A stretch of 64,000 nt of DNA from Flavobacterium cerinum (GCF_024496085.1 NZ_CP101751.1:3968001-4032000), one strand, 5' to 3'; positions 41,429 through 50,712 are shown, counted from the first letter of the stretch. Program-made: numbers and translations. Notes: generated from the letters alone by a model not told the origin.

Positions 41429-43130
41429 GAGAGGTCGGTTTTAAGGTTTTAAAAAAGTGCGTTTCAAAGGTAGTAGAATTTCCAATATTATCTGACACAA
41501 TAATTTTCAAATCATTTCTTCCGTCATCATAAATCAAATCATTCAAATCATGCACCAGTAGTTTTGTTTTATAGTCGTATTTCATTAAAATCCACTTTCC
41601 GTTCAAATAGCCGTTATATTCTTTAATTCCGGACAAATCGTCCTGAATATGAACACTAATCGTATCCAATTTATCAATTGTACTTCCCGTTGTAAAATTA
41701 GTCCCGTAAATACGCGGCCCGACTGTATCCTGCATCAGCATAAATTTCCCAAGCTCTTTTGTACGAATTGAAAACAAGTCGCCTTTTTTAGTTGTCGTAT
41801 AATATTCCGGTTTACTACCGTCCATCCGACCGATAAAACTTCTTTTATAGTCCAGATTCGGCATTCCGGCTACATTAAACGTTATTGTAATATTATTGTG
41901 CGCCGGCACGGTATCATCGTGTAAATCCAGTATATTATTTTTAACATCAAAGCGCAAGTAGAAATCTTCATAAAAGGCATTCGCCGGTACAAAGACTGAA
42001 ATATTGTCTTTTGTAAAATTATGATCGTTAGCCGATTTGATAAAATAAGGTGTCGTTACATCTTTTCGCACCAATTTTACCGGCTGATCAGAATACGCTA
42101 CCGGTATATTGATCACGGTTTTATTATTATGAAAATCCGAAACCTCAATACGGTAAGAGAAGGTATCTTTTTCTTTGATACTTATCTGACCGTTTTTCTC
42201 ATTTCCGCTGATAATGGAAAACGGATAATTCTTTTTATAAAACAGTTTCTGATAGCGCAATTTTGTTCTTTTATAGCGTTCAAAATCAATAAAATTATTG
42301 ATATAGCGGGATTCGTCAAACGAAAACGAATCAAACTGATAACCGTAGAGTTTTGTACCGTTTAAAAAAGTTTCCACTTTATAAACTCCGTTTTTACTGT
42401 AATTATTATCCGAAGTGTCATAGGCATCCAGTGCGAAACCGATATTTCCTTTCCCCGTCACCTTACTTCCAAGATAAGAACCGTCTTTTTGAAGAGATAA
42501 TCCGACTACTACCGGATTTTGCGACTGATTTACAACAGCATCATCACTAATCGGATACACTACGATTCCGTTAATTGACGGTGCTTTCGTATCTTTTGTT
42601 TCCTTATCCATCCCGAACAACAGCGGGTTCAGCGTCTTTTCCGTTTTAGTATCGCGATATTCAAAATGCAAATGCGGCCCACCGGATCCGCCTGTATTTC
42701 CGGACAAAGCAATCAACTCACCTTTTGTAACCGGCAATTCGGAAGCCATAGGAAACAATTCAATTTCAAATTTTTTCTGCGCATACTGCTTTTTCCGTAC
42801 GTATTCCCCTATTTTACCGCTATACCCTTTTAAGTGACCATAAACTGTAGTCACACCATTGGAATGTGTGATATAAAGTGCGTGTCCGTAACCGAAAGTA
42901 GAAACTTTTATTCTCGAAACGTAGCCATCGGCTACAGCAAAAACCGGCAATCCGGTACGTTGTTGTGTTTTGTAATCCAATCCGGAATGAAAGTGATTTC
43001 CACGTAGTTCACCAAAAGTTCCGGACGATTGCAACGGAATATCTAAAGGTGACCGGAAATAATCCTTAGGGTATTGATTTTGTGAAAAACCGCACAAAAA
43101 CGAGAAGCAGAAAAGCAGCAACAGTCTCAT
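41412..43130 (-). CDS. M23 family metallopeptidase
   Basis: Predicted peptidoglycan endopeptidase (LytM/lysostaphin type) in the periplasm. The 572 residues start with a signal peptide (MRLLLLFCFSFLCGFSQ). The M23 domain follows early: H48 and D52 of HxxxD (HFHSGLDY), then H153-L-H155 (GGPHLHFEYRD), the usual zinc ligands. VFAVADGYVSRIKVS and YGHALYITHSNGVTTVYGHL are typical. About 390 residues after residue 180 form beta-rich extensions without a recognised domain. The catalytic set is intact, so it is likely active. It is the first gene of a coupled pair with the TonB receptor (17 bp overlap), an arrangement common in flavobacteria. Confidence 0.93.
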   Translation of the reverse strand: MRLLLLFCFSFLCGFSQNQYPKDYFRSPLDIPLQSSGTFGELRGNHFHSGLDYKTQQRTGLPVFAVADGYVSRIKVSTFGYGHALYITHSNGVTTVYGHLKGYSGKIGEYVRKKQYAQKKFEIELFPMASELPVTKGELIALSGNTGGSGGPHLHFEYRDTKTEKTLNPLLFGMDKETKDTKAPSINGIVVYPISDDAVVNQSQNPVVVGLSLQKDGSYLGSKVTGKGNIGFALDAYDTSDNNYSKNGVYKVETFLNGTKLYGYQFDSFSFDESRYINNFIDFERYKRTKLRYQKLFYKKNYPFSIISGNEKNGQISIKEKDTFSYRIEVSDFHNNKTVINIPVAYSDQPVKLVRKDVTTPYFIKSANDHNFTKDNISVFVPANAFYEDFYLRFDVKNNILDLHDDTVPAHNNITITFNVAGMPNLDYKRSFIGRMDGSKPEYYTTTKKGDLFSIRTKELGKFMLMQDTVGPRIYGTNFTTGSTIDKLDTISVHIQDDLSGIKEYNGYLNGKWILMKYDYKTKLLVHDLNDLIYDDGRNDLKIIVSDNIGNSTTFETHFFKTLKPTSLEKNN

Positions 43131-43317
43131 AAAACGAATTTAGGCTAATATAAAAAACAAATATAAAACAAACTAAAAATACTGCAAAAACTTAACTAAC
43201 TATAAGACAAATTATTACCAAACACGGCCAAAGAATTTCTAATTTTTTAGTAAAACTATTGGTATTTCTCATCAGGAATATTAACTTTGTAAAATCATAT
43301 AATGAAATCAGTCTGCA

Positions 43318-43608
43318 ATGAATGGATTATCGGAAATCATTGATTCTCTTGAACATAAGTTTTCCAAGCTGCTCCTTAAAATGGAAAGTCTGGAACAACG
43401 CAATCAGGAATTACAAAATGAGTTATCGAAATCAACAGCAGTGATACATCGCCAGAAAGATGAAATTACGGCCTTACAGGCACAGTATGAGAATTTAAAA
43501 ATGGCGAATTCATTATTAGGCAGTGAAGAAAATAAACGAGAAACGAAACTCAAAATAAATTCATTAATACGCGAAATTGATTACTGCATAGCACAACTTT
43601 CGGAATAG
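43318..43608 (+). CDS. Short coiled-coil protein upstream of zapA
   Basis: A 96-residue, almost entirely helical protein with heptad periodicity: LEHKFSKLLLKMESLEQRN, then QELQNELSKSTAVIHRQKDE, and a C-terminal INSLIREIDYCIAQL. It has no signal or membrane segment. It lies 7 bp upstream of zapA and in the same operon, so by position and shape it may be a division-related coiled coil comparable to ZapB. That functional link is inference only: ZapB itself is shorter and not clearly homologous. Flavobacterial relatives are annotated as hypothetical. Confidence 0.85.
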   Translation: MNGLSEIIDSLEHKFSKLLLKMESLEQRNQELQNELSKSTAVIHRQKDEITALQAQYENLKMANSLLGSEENKRETKLKINSLIREIDYCIAQLSE

Positions 43609-43615
43609 AAGGCTT

Positions 43616-43909
43616 ATGGATGACAAGCTAAAAATAAAGATATCTATCGCCGACAGGGTTTACCCTCTAACTGTGGATTATACACAGGAAGAAGGACTTC
43701 GAAGCGCCTCCAGAAAGATTGACACTATGATTAAACAATTTGAGGAAAACTATGCCGTACGCGACAAACAGGATGTTTTAGCGATGTGTGCTTTACAGTT
43801 TGCCTCACAGTTAGAGCAAAAACAAATTGACAAATCCGCTGATTTTCAAGATGCTTTTGACCGCTTAAAAAATATGGATGACCAATTGAATTCGATTCTG
43901 TCAAAATAA
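43616..43909 (+). CDS. zapA: Cell division protein ZapA
   Basis: Cytoplasmic protein that binds and bundles FtsZ at the division ring. The 97 residues fit the usual ZapA length. The N-terminal beta part reads KLKIKISIADRVYPLTVDY, followed by EEGLRSASRKIDTMIKQFEENYAVRD. The C-terminal helix (DVLAMCALQFASQLEQKQ...) mediates tetramer formation. The pattern I-x-x-x-x-Y-P-L and the helix DVLAMCALQFA are typical of Bacteroidota ZapA. It is co-transcribed with the coiled-coil gene and is followed directly by the 6S-like RNA, an order also seen in proteobacteria, where ssrS follows zapA. Confidence 0.93.
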   Translation: MDDKLKIKISIADRVYPLTVDYTQEEGLRSASRKIDTMIKQFEENYAVRDKQDVLAMCALQFASQLEQKQIDKSADFQDAFDRLKNMDDQLNSILSK

Positions 43910-43929
43910 ACACGTTCTTTAAATAGATT

Positions 43930-44097
43930 AAGATACTGCCTACATTAGTACCTATTTGATAAACTCAACACTAACAAATTAAAATGAGTGAATCATCGTT
44001 TCTAAAGCATGCTGTCCAGAACAGATCCTTGAACAACGAGTTAACTCAAAACTTGTCTTTACGAGTTTATGCAATAACCCTAATGTAGGCTTTTTTT
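43930..44097 (+). ncRNA. ssrS: 6S-like RNA (6S-Flavo type)
   Basis: The zapA-rny interval is noncoding but strongly structured. An 11-bp perfect closing stem (GCCTACATTAG 43938-43948 with CTAATGTAGGC 44080-44090) ends directly in a seven-T run. Inside, after a bulge of about 10 nt on each side, ATAAACTC (43959-43966) pairs with GAGTTTAT (44063-44070). TCGTT (43996-44000) pairs with AACGA (44035-44039). CTGT/ACAG (44012-44015, 44021-44024) closes an apical loop. This gives a long rod with central bubbles, the 6S shape that mimics an open promoter and binds RNA polymerase. The position after zapA matches 6S in other bacteria and the flavobacterial 6S family. The 5' end is approximate. Confidence 0.78.
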
Positions 44098-44119
44098 ATA
44101 TATAACTTTCAAACATACC

Positions 44120-45685
44120 ATGAGCACAACACTTATAATCATTATTTGCTGTATTGCAGGAACAGGAATCGGTTTTGGAATTGCTAAGTATTTAGAAAAA
44201 ATCAATGCTTCCACATTGATTAAAAATGCAAAAAGTGAAGCAGCTTCTCTACTAAAAGATGCCAAAGCTGAAGGAGAGGCCATCAAAAAAGATAAAATTC
44301 TCCAGGCTAAAGAAAAATTCATTGAATTAAAAGCAGAACACGAACAGGTAATTTTAGGTCGCGATAAAAAGATTGCCGAAGCTGAGAAAAGAACACGCGA
44401 CAAAGAATCTCAAGTATCGAACGAATTGGCTAAAGCCAAAAAAAGCAATGACGAACTTGACAACAAAGTAAACGATTACAACAGCCGAATCGAAGTACTG
44501 GATAAAAAGCAACAGGAAATCGAAAAACTTCATAAAAGTCAGGTAGAACAACTGGAAGTAATTTCTGGTCTTTCTGCCGAGGAAGCTAAAAACCAATTAG
44601 TAGAAAGCTTACGAACTGAAGCAAAATCGAGTGCCATGTCTCATATTCAGGAGACGATTGAAGAAGCTAAGCTTACTGCACATCAGGAAGCCCGAAAAAT
44701 CATTATCAACACTATTCAACGTATCGGAACGGAAGAAGCAGTTGAAAACTGTGTTTCTGTATTCAACATTGAGTCGGATGATGTTAAAGGTCGTATTATC
44801 GGACGTGAAGGACGTAATATCCGTGCTTTAGAAGCTGCTACAGGAGTGGAAATCATTGTTGATGACACACCGGAAGCGATTATACTTTCTTGTTTTGACC
44901 CGGTTCGTCGTGAAATTGCCCGTTTGGCTTTACACAAACTGGTAACTGACGGTCGTATTCACCCGGCACGTATCGAAGAAGTAGTAGCTAAAACCGCTAA
45001 ACAAATTGACGATGAAATCATCGAAGTCGGTAAACGTACTGTAATTGATTTAGGTATTCACGGTTTACATCCGGAATTAATCAAAATCGTAGGACGTATG
45101 AAATACCGTTCTTCTTACGGACAAAACTTATTACAACACTCGAGAGAAGTTGCCAAACTTTGCGGTGTTATGGCAGCTGAATTAGGCTTAAACGTTAAAC
45201 TAGCAAAAAGAGCCGGTTTACTACACGATATCGGAAAAGTTCCGGAAACCGAAAGCGAATTACCACACGCTATCTTAGGTATGCAGTGGGCTGAGAAATA
45301 CGGTGAAAAAGAAGAAGTTTGCAACGCAATCGGAGCACACCACGATGAAATTGAAATGAAATCGCTTATCGCACCGATTATTCAGGTTTGTGATGCTATT
45401 TCAGGAGCAAGACCGGGAGCAAGACGTCAGGTATTGGATTCGTATATCCAACGTCTGAAAGACCTTGAAGATATTGCTTACGGTTTTAACGGTGTTAAAA
45501 ATGCCTATGCTATTCAAGCCGGACGTGAATTACGTGTAATCGTAGAAAGCGAAAAAGTAAGCGATGAAATGGCTTCTACACTTTCTTTTGATATTTCGCA
45601 AAAAATTCAAACTGAAATGACGTATCCGGGTCAGGTAAAAATTACCGTAATCCGTGAAACCAGAGCAGTTAATATTGCAAAATAA
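44120..45685 (+). CDS. rny: Ribonuclease Y
   Basis: Membrane-anchored endoribonuclease that starts mRNA decay. The 521 residues match the family length. There is one N-terminal TM helix (about 3-22, [20 protein letters not shown]), then a long charged coiled coil (about 25-200). A KH domain has [18 protein letters not shown], followed by [21 protein letters not shown]. The HD domain has metal ligands in LLQHSREVA and [10 protein letters not shown], plus AIGAHHDE. It starts about 22 bp after the T-run of the 6S-like RNA, so it is either transcribed from a promoter at that end or by read-through. It ends in a terminator shared with xerD. Confidence 0.97.
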   Translation: MSTTLIIIICCIAGTGIGFGIAKYLEKINASTLIKNAKSEAASLLKDAKAEGEAIKKDKILQAKEKFIELKAEHEQVILGRDKKIAEAEKRTRDKESQVSNELAKAKKSNDELDNKVNDYNSRIEVLDKKQQEIEKLHKSQVEQLEVISGLSAEEAKNQLVESLRTEAKSSAMSHIQETIEEAKLTAHQEARKIIINTIQRIGTEEAVENCVSVFNIESDDVKGRIIGREGRNIRALEAATGVEIIVDDTPEAIILSCFDPVRREIARLALHKLVTDGRIHPARIEEVVAKTAKQIDDEIIEVGKRTVIDLGIHGLHPELIKIVGRMKYRSSYGQNLLQHSREVAKLCGVMAAELGLNVKLAKRAGLLHDIGKVPETESELPHAILGMQWAEKYGEKEEVCNAIGAHHDEIEMKSLIAPIIQVCDAISGARPGARRQVLDSYIQRLKDLEDIAYGFNGVKNAYAIQAGRELRVIVESEKVSDEMASTLSFDISQKIQTEMTYPGQVKITVIRETRAVNIAK

Positions 45686-45705
45686 AATTCACCTACATAA
45701 AAAAC

Positions 45706-45737
45706 AAAAAAGCATTTCTTAACCGAAATGCTTTTTT
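45706..45737. terminator. Bidirectional terminator between rny and xerD
   Basis: AAAAAAGCATTTC / GAAATGCTTTTTT stem with a 6-nt loop and A/T runs on both sides. Confidence 0.87.
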
Positions 45738-45764
45738 TATTCTACATTCTTTCCTCTTTTCTCC

Positions 45765-46670
45765 TCACTCTTTATTCCGCGGATGATAGGCATGCAATAC
45801 TTTTGAAAGATGTTTTCTGTCAAGATGCATATACACCTCAGTAGTTGTAATCGATTCATGGCCCAACATCATCTGAATCGCACGTAAGTCGGCTCCGTTC
45901 TCCAAAAGATGAGTCGCAAACGAATGCCGGAATGTATGCGGACTAATCGTCTTTTTCAAATTAATTTTAACCGCCAGCTCTTTTATAATCGTAAACACCA
46001 TAGCACGGGTCAACCCGCTTCCTCGCCGGTTCAAAAACAAAGTGTCTTCGAATCCTTTTTTGATTTGCTGGTGATTTCGTATACTTTCCTTATACAATAG
46101 TATATATTTTTGAGTCGAAGCACCAATTGGCACAAAACGCTGTTTATTTCCTTTTCCGGTAACTTTTACGAATCCTTCTTCAAAAAACAAATCTGACAGC
46201 TTTAGCGCTATTAATTCAGAAACCCGAAGCCCACAACTATACAGCGTTTCCAACATCGCCCTATTGCGCTCTCCTTCATTTTTAGACAGATCAATTGCCT
46301 GAATTAGCCCGTCGATTTCTTCAGTTGACAAGGTATCCGGTAATTTCCGCCCCACTTTGGGTATTTCAATCAATTCTAACGGTGTCGTTTCCCGATATCC
46401 TTCGAAAATCAAAAAATTAAAAAAACTTTTTAATCCCGAAATAATCCGGGTTTGCGATCGCGCATTCACTTTATCCGAAATTTCATAAATAAAAGCCTGA
46501 ATTTCCTGTTCATCAATTTTTACGGGAGATACATCCTGCGCTGTATTTTCGAGGTAATTAACCAGTTTTTCAATATCAAAAACATAATTTGCTATTGTAT
46601 TTTCCGACAATCCTCTTTCCAGTTTCAGATAGGATTTGTACTCTTTTATATAGGATTCCCAAGCAGACAT
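45765..46670 (-). CDS. xerD: Tyrosine recombinase XerD
   Basis: Site-specific recombinase that, with XerC, resolves chromosome dimers at dif. With the ATG at 46670 (MSAWESYIKEYKSYLKLERG) it has 301 residues, the usual XerD size; the frame's TTG at 46688 is rejected. The N-terminal SAM-like DNA-binding domain is present (GLSENTIANYVFDIEKLVNYL). The catalytic domain holds the full R-K-H-R-H-Y set: Arg in CGLRVSEL, Lys in VTGKGNKQR, HTFRHSFATHLL with His and Arg, His in LGHESI, and the nucleophile Tyr in TEVYMHL. The strict pattern and lack of mobile-element neighbours favour housekeeping XerD over an integrase. Confidence 0.94.
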   Translation of the reverse strand: MSAWESYIKEYKSYLKLERGLSENTIANYVFDIEKLVNYLENTAQDVSPVKIDEQEIQAFIYEISDKVNARSQTRIISGLKSFFNFLIFEGYRETTPLELIEIPKVGRKLPDTLSTEEIDGLIQAIDLSKNEGERNRAMLETLYSCGLRVSELIALKLSDLFFEEGFVKVTGKGNKQRFVPIGASTQKYILLYKESIRNHQQIKKGFEDTLFLNRRGSGLTRAMVFTIIKELAVKINLKKTISPHTFRHSFATHLLENGADLRAIQMMLGHESITTTEVYMHLDRKHLSKVLHAYHPRNKE

Positions 46671-46758
46671 AAGCAACCGGTTTTTCAATCAAAAATTAAT
46701 TTGTAGGTATTTTGGCATCATTTCTGCATAAAGTTAAAAAACTTAAAAATTAAGCATT

Positions 46759-47346
46759 ATGAAAATCGTAAAATTTTTATCAGCCGGGCTGTTATTCGTA
46801 GCCGCAATAACTACAGCCAATGCACAAGAAAAGGCAACTTTCGGGATTAAAGGTGGAGCTAACTTTTCCACAGTGACTCAGGGTAAATTTGAAGACGGTC
46901 CGGATTCCCGTACCGGTTTCCATATCGGTGTAGTAGGCGAACTTCCTATCGTATCTAACGTATTCTCTATTCAACCGGAGGTTTTATATTCCCAACAAGG
47001 CTTTGAAAGCAACTATAGCTTACTCGGGAATTCATATACCACAAAACATAAAATCGATTATTTGAATATTCCGGTTTTAGCCAAACTATACATCATCAAA
47101 CAACTTAGCGTTGAAGCCGGACCTCAATTCGGTTTTAAACTAAATGAAAGTCATGATACCAATAACAGCTCTATCGAAACCAACGAAGTGAATAAATTTG
47201 ATACCGCATTAGCTATCGGCGCATCTTTTAACTTTGACAACGGTTTGTTTTTAACCGGTCGTTATACCTATAGTTTAAACGAAGTCGTAAAAGATACGGA
47301 TGCTAAAAACAAAGTATTCCAGGTAGGACTAGGATTTAAGTTCTAA
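46759..47346 (+). CDS. Small outer-membrane beta-barrel protein (porin family), copy A
   Basis: Predicted 195-residue outer-membrane barrel of the PorT/OMP_b-brl_2-like family; function unknown. Features are a signal peptide (AGLLFVAAITTANAQ), the start of the barrel (FGIKGGANFSTVT), the internal SIQPEVLYSQQGFES, YLNIPVLAKLY, VEAGPQFGFKL and the terminal strand KVFQVGLGFKF with C-terminal Phe. It is a clear paralogue of the protein encoded at 50770-51324, sharing SIQPE-LYS-QG, IPVLAK-Y and GRY...L-EV-KD-D-KN. The two flank an 800-residue T9SS protein gene and another barrel gene. Confidence 0.9.
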   Translation: MKIVKFLSAGLLFVAAITTANAQEKATFGIKGGANFSTVTQGKFEDGPDSRTGFHIGVVGELPIVSNVFSIQPEVLYSQQGFESNYSLLGNSYTTKHKIDYLNIPVLAKLYIIKQLSVEAGPQFGFKLNESHDTNNSSIETNEVNKFDTALAIGASFNFDNGLFLTGRYTYSLNEVVKDTDAKNKVFQVGLGFKF

Positions 47347-47354
47347 AACAGAAA

Positions 47355-47389
47355 CAAAAACGCCTCTCCGATGAGAGGCGTTTCTTTTT
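47355..47389. terminator. Terminator between outer-membrane barrel A and the 800-residue T9SS gene
   Basis: AACGCCTCTC / GAGAGGCGTT with a 4-nt loop, followed by TTCTTTTT on the plus strand and TTTTTGTTTC on the minus strand. Confidence 0.85.
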
Positions 47390-47396
47390 ATACAAA

Positions 47397-49799
47397 CTAT
47401 TCAACTGTGAATTTTATACTTTTCACTTCATCTGATTGATTTTTATACGTCAACAGATAAATTCCTTTGGCATATCGGGAAACGTCAACCGAAAACAGTT
47501 TTTCTTTTTCCTGGTTACTTCCAAAATCATAAACCGTTTTTCCATAAAAATCAACAATTGAAATCAATTCACAATTTCTGGTTTCAATATTTAGTTTTTC
47601 ATTTGCCGGAACCGGATACAATAGTGGTTTACTTTCAAACGCATTCTCTTTAGCCATCTCCAAACCTTGAGTTTCCGTTAGCATCTTACCGCTAGTTGAA
47701 ATTCTATTATTTTTATACGTTGTACCGGTACAAATTGTCGCCAATTCCGATTGGGTAACCGGAACTACTTTATTTGTCGGTACCGCCGGATTAAATCCAC
47801 CCTGAGCCGCATATGTCTGCGCATCGGTAATATAATTAGATCCTGTCATATTATATCCTGCAGGAGCCGGTTTTAATTCAATCGGATACGTTACCACATA
47901 CAATACGTTTTGCGCATCCGGGTTATCAGTACGCTTTAAGTTTAAGATAAATTTCAGCTTAAATGTTTTGATTCGCGGCGCAAGGAACTCATTTCTTGGT
48001 GTGATTAAATTCGGATTTATAGATTCAACATTATAATTAGACACAAAATGACTGAGATCGAGGAATGAAAAACTATTTGCGACAGGCATTTTTTGACTAT
48101 AACTAAATAGTCGCATATAGCCAGTTTTCCAATTACATGAAATTTCAGATCCGCTGCCTTCATAGCACGAGAATTTCGGCGTTGCATTTGGATAGTAATC
48201 CAGTCTTCTTGCACTACCTAACTTAGGAGTTACACTATATGAATAGGTAAATGAATAGTCATTCTTATAATTTTTTATTCCTATAGGCATAAATGCATTT
48301 TGAAAAACAGCTGCAGTCTCATCAACCAATGGTCCTTTTGTCGTTCCTGCTATCTCCAAACCATTATTCATATCCACATCAACACCAACAATAGTAGAAT
48401 TTGGATTGGCTTTCGCATATTCAATTGACGGCTTAACATATTCCGTAACCAACATTACTTCTGCATCTTGTAATACCAATCCACTTGCCGGGTTGATTGC
48501 ATATTTAAGAGCATCTCCTGACAGCTTATAATTTCTATCAACAAAATTATACAAACTTTTTATTTCTAAATATTTTGGATTAGAAAGCCCTACTTTTTCT
48601 CTATTTATAAATTCTTTTGTTGTGCTTGTTTCCGTATAATACATCACCGGAGCATTGATCAATGAAAAAATCCCCATGGTTTCGTTATACAACGGTTGTC
48701 CGCCGGTAGTTCCCGGCAAATACCCCTGCATTTGCGAACCCGGTAAACCGATTGTCAGATCGTGCATCGGATGCTGTGTTGCAATAGTTCCTTGTATTCT
48801 CACATCCAGATTCACACTTAAAGGTGCTATTTCCAAAGGACCACTTCCACTTAAACCACCTCCAAACAGACCATCTAAAAAATTAACCGCTTTACTTACA
48901 TAAGGCAATGCTTTTAATCCCGCTTTAAGAAACTGACTCTCTTTCATTGAATTTCCTAATGTTTTAATCGCATTTATTGTAATTCCTCCATCAGCAAGAT
49001 CTGTATACATTTTTTCATAGCCATTTATAAATTTTTGTGTCGTAGTATGCACTTTCATCATCTTATCATTGATGCTGTTCGCCGACTTCCAGAAACTACC
49101 ATCTGATGATACCGTTCCTTGCCCATCTGAAATAGAAGTAATTGTTCCGGTTATTTTTCCGGTTAGTTCAACCGATGAGTTACTGATCAACTCCGAATAC
49201 AATAACAATCGTGACGATTCCGGAAAGCTACAGGTACAAGGATCGTAGTTCATTTTAAACTCGGCATATGCCCAGAAATTATTATCGTTATAAAACTTTA
49301 ACGCCGTACTGATCGATGGATTTTGTATATGCGGTGTATTCAAAGCCTTTTCAACATTGGCCATATCCAGAAGATTCGTCTGGAATCCCGGTGCGAATTT
49401 CAAGGTAAGCATCGCTCCATTGTAATTCATATTACGACACCATTTTACCAAAATACGTAGTTTACCGGTATATTTATTATACATCATAACATACGTATGC
49501 TCCGGACGACCTAATAGCGGATTATTGTTGTTATCAAATCCCAAATTATAGGCCACCATTTCCCATCCGTTTTCCGGTTTCATATCTTTAGTAAGCGAAA
49601 GCGGCAACAATTCCAACTGATTCGACTGGAATGGATTTGGTGTAAACGTATTCGGATTACACTGTGAATTGATTGGATAAAACGGGTTTGTTGTCGTCCA
49701 ATCAAAATAATTCAGATAATTCGTTTGTTGTGGATTAATCGGATTTCCCGGATTGGTTGAGATCCCGTTTGGCGGACAAAAACTTTGCCCCAAAATCAT
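47397..49799 (-). CDS. T9SS type A sorting-domain surface protein without an ATG for its signal peptide
   Basis: Large predicted secreted protein; function unknown. From the first ATG (49799) it is 800 residues starting MILGQSFCPPNG, which lacks a signal peptide. The frame stays open upstream and reads IKFKITVLFFFVTKMILGQ, a textbook signal peptide, with ATA at 49839-49841 where ATG is expected; two ATT codons lie just before. Translation probably begins at one of these nonstandard codons, or the start is mutated. The body (about 1-700) shows no recognised domain but has paired Cys (YDPCTCSFPESS, KFSCYEGSGSEISCNW). The last 80 residues form a type A sorting domain (LLYPVPANEKLNIE, then SVDVSRYAKGIYLLTYKN). 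It is flanked by barrel genes. Confidence 0.85.
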   Translation of the reverse strand: MILGQSFCPPNGISTNPGNPINPQQTNYLNYFDWTTTNPFYPINSQCNPNTFTPNPFQSNQLELLPLSLTKDMKPENGWEMVAYNLGFDNNNNPLLGRPEHTYVMMYNKYTGKLRILVKWCRNMNYNGAMLTLKFAPGFQTNLLDMANVEKALNTPHIQNPSISTALKFYNDNNFWAYAEFKMNYDPCTCSFPESSRLLLYSELISNSSVELTGKITGTITSISDGQGTVSSDGSFWKSANSINDKMMKVHTTTQKFINGYEKMYTDLADGGITINAIKTLGNSMKESQFLKAGLKALPYVSKAVNFLDGLFGGGLSGSGPLEIAPLSVNLDVRIQGTIATQHPMHDLTIGLPGSQMQGYLPGTTGGQPLYNETMGIFSLINAPVMYYTETSTTKEFINREKVGLSNPKYLEIKSLYNFVDRNYKLSGDALKYAINPASGLVLQDAEVMLVTEYVKPSIEYAKANPNSTIVGVDVDMNNGLEIAGTTKGPLVDETAAVFQNAFMPIGIKNYKNDYSFTYSYSVTPKLGSARRLDYYPNATPKFSCYEGSGSEISCNWKTGYMRLFSYSQKMPVANSFSFLDLSHFVSNYNVESINPNLITPRNEFLAPRIKTFKLKFILNLKRTDNPDAQNVLYVVTYPIELKPAPAGYNMTGSNYITDAQTYAAQGGFNPAVPTNKVVPVTQSELATICTGTTYKNNRISTSGKMLTETQGLEMAKENAFESKPLLYPVPANEKLNIETRNCELISIVDFYGKTVYDFGSNQEKEKLFSVDVSRYAKGIYLLTYKNQSDEVKSIKFTVE

Positions 49800-49942
49800 T
49801 TTTGTAACAAAAAAGAAAAGTACTGTTATTTTAAATTTTATTTTAACAATAATTTTACTGTTAAAAAAATAAATTGATCTTAAAAAAAACTCCGCTTTCT
49901 TAAAGAAAAAGGAGTCAGATTTTTTTCGTACATTAAAGATAT

Positions 49943-49974
49943 AAAAAAACCTCCCAATGGGAGGTTTTCTTTTA
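49943..49974 (-). terminator. Terminator of the outer-membrane barrel gene at 49991
   Basis: On the minus strand AAAACCTCCC / GGGAGGTTTT with a 3-nt loop, followed by seven T residues. Confidence 0.87.
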
Positions 49975-49990
49975 TAAAATCTAAATCAGA

Positions 49991-50596
49991 TTAGAATTTG
50001 TAAACTAAACCTAATTTAATGCTAGCCATGTTTACATTTAAACCGAAGTTATTTGTAGACTCAGCACCATCAGCATCTGGCTTAGAAGTTTTGTATGCTA
50101 ATTCACCAAAAGTAGCTTCTAAAGCGAAGTTTTTAGATACGAAATAGCTAATACCCGGAGCTAAAGCAACGTCAAATCCGTTTACTTTTCCTTCAGCAGA
50201 AACACCACCTGTAGTAGTTTTAACTTTACTGTTGTTATAGTCAAATCCTAATTGACCGAACATAGAAAATTTAGAAGCTGGAGTGAAGTAGTATCTACCG
50301 AAAGCACCAACTGTAAATTTATCAGTTTTAGTTTCAGTTAAAGCGTTTGGCTCATCTTTCTCAGAAGTATATCCAAGTTTTACTCCAACTGCAATGTTCT
50401 CAGTTACGAAGTAAGCAGCTCTTGGAGAAATATCGAAAGAGTTGTTTTTAGCATCACCAGTTTTTGTAGTACCAAAACCTACAGAACCAGAAATGAATAC
50501 ATCTCCTTTAGAGAAACCTTCACCTTTAGCTTCTTCCTGAGCGTTAGCAAATCCGAAAGCGAATACTGCTGCTACTGTTAAAATAATCTTTTTCAT
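49991..50596 (-). CDS. Outer-membrane beta-barrel protein
   Basis: Predicted 201-residue barrel of the OMP_b-brl type; function unknown. It has a signal peptide (MKKIILTVAAVFAFGFANAQ), then EEAKGEGFSKGDVFISGSVG and regular two-residue-periodic strands: FDISPRAAYFVTENIAVGVKLGY, FTVGAFGRYYFTPASKFSMFG and GFDVALAPGISYFVSKNFALE. It ends in MASIKLGLVYKF with C-terminal Phe. Its codon use (many GCT, AAA and GTA codons) looks like that of a highly expressed gene, in line with major outer-membrane proteins. It has its own terminator and a -7-like TACATTTG (minus, 50636-50643), so it is monocistronic. Confidence 0.9.
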   Translation of the reverse strand: MKKIILTVAAVFAFGFANAQEEAKGEGFSKGDVFISGSVGFGTTKTGDAKNNSFDISPRAAYFVTENIAVGVKLGYTSEKDEPNALTETKTDKFTVGAFGRYYFTPASKFSMFGQLGFDYNNSKVKTTTGGVSAEGKVNGFDVALAPGISYFVSKNFALEATFGELAYKTSKPDADGAESTNNFGLNVNMASIKLGLVYKF

Positions 50597-50635
50597 GATT
50601 GTTTTGTTTATTAAAATTAACGGAGCAAATGTATA

Positions 50636-50643
50636 AAAAAAAC
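50636..50643 (-). promoter_or_regulatory. -7 element of the outer-membrane barrel gene at 49991
   Basis: TACATTTG on the minus strand fits TAnnTTTG, 40 bp upstream of the ATG. No clear -33 box. Confidence 0.45.
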
Positions 50644-50712
50644 TATTCGTTGATCATGACATTTGTCTAAAAGAAAAACAATTTTAATACTATTTTTCAT
50701 AAAAAAACGTTA

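Noticed and set aside
45765..46670. Tyrosine recombinase considered as a phage or island integrase
   Set aside because: Length, full catalytic set and core-gene neighbours (rny, aroQ) fit housekeeping XerD. No tRNA, attachment repeats or phage genes are nearby.
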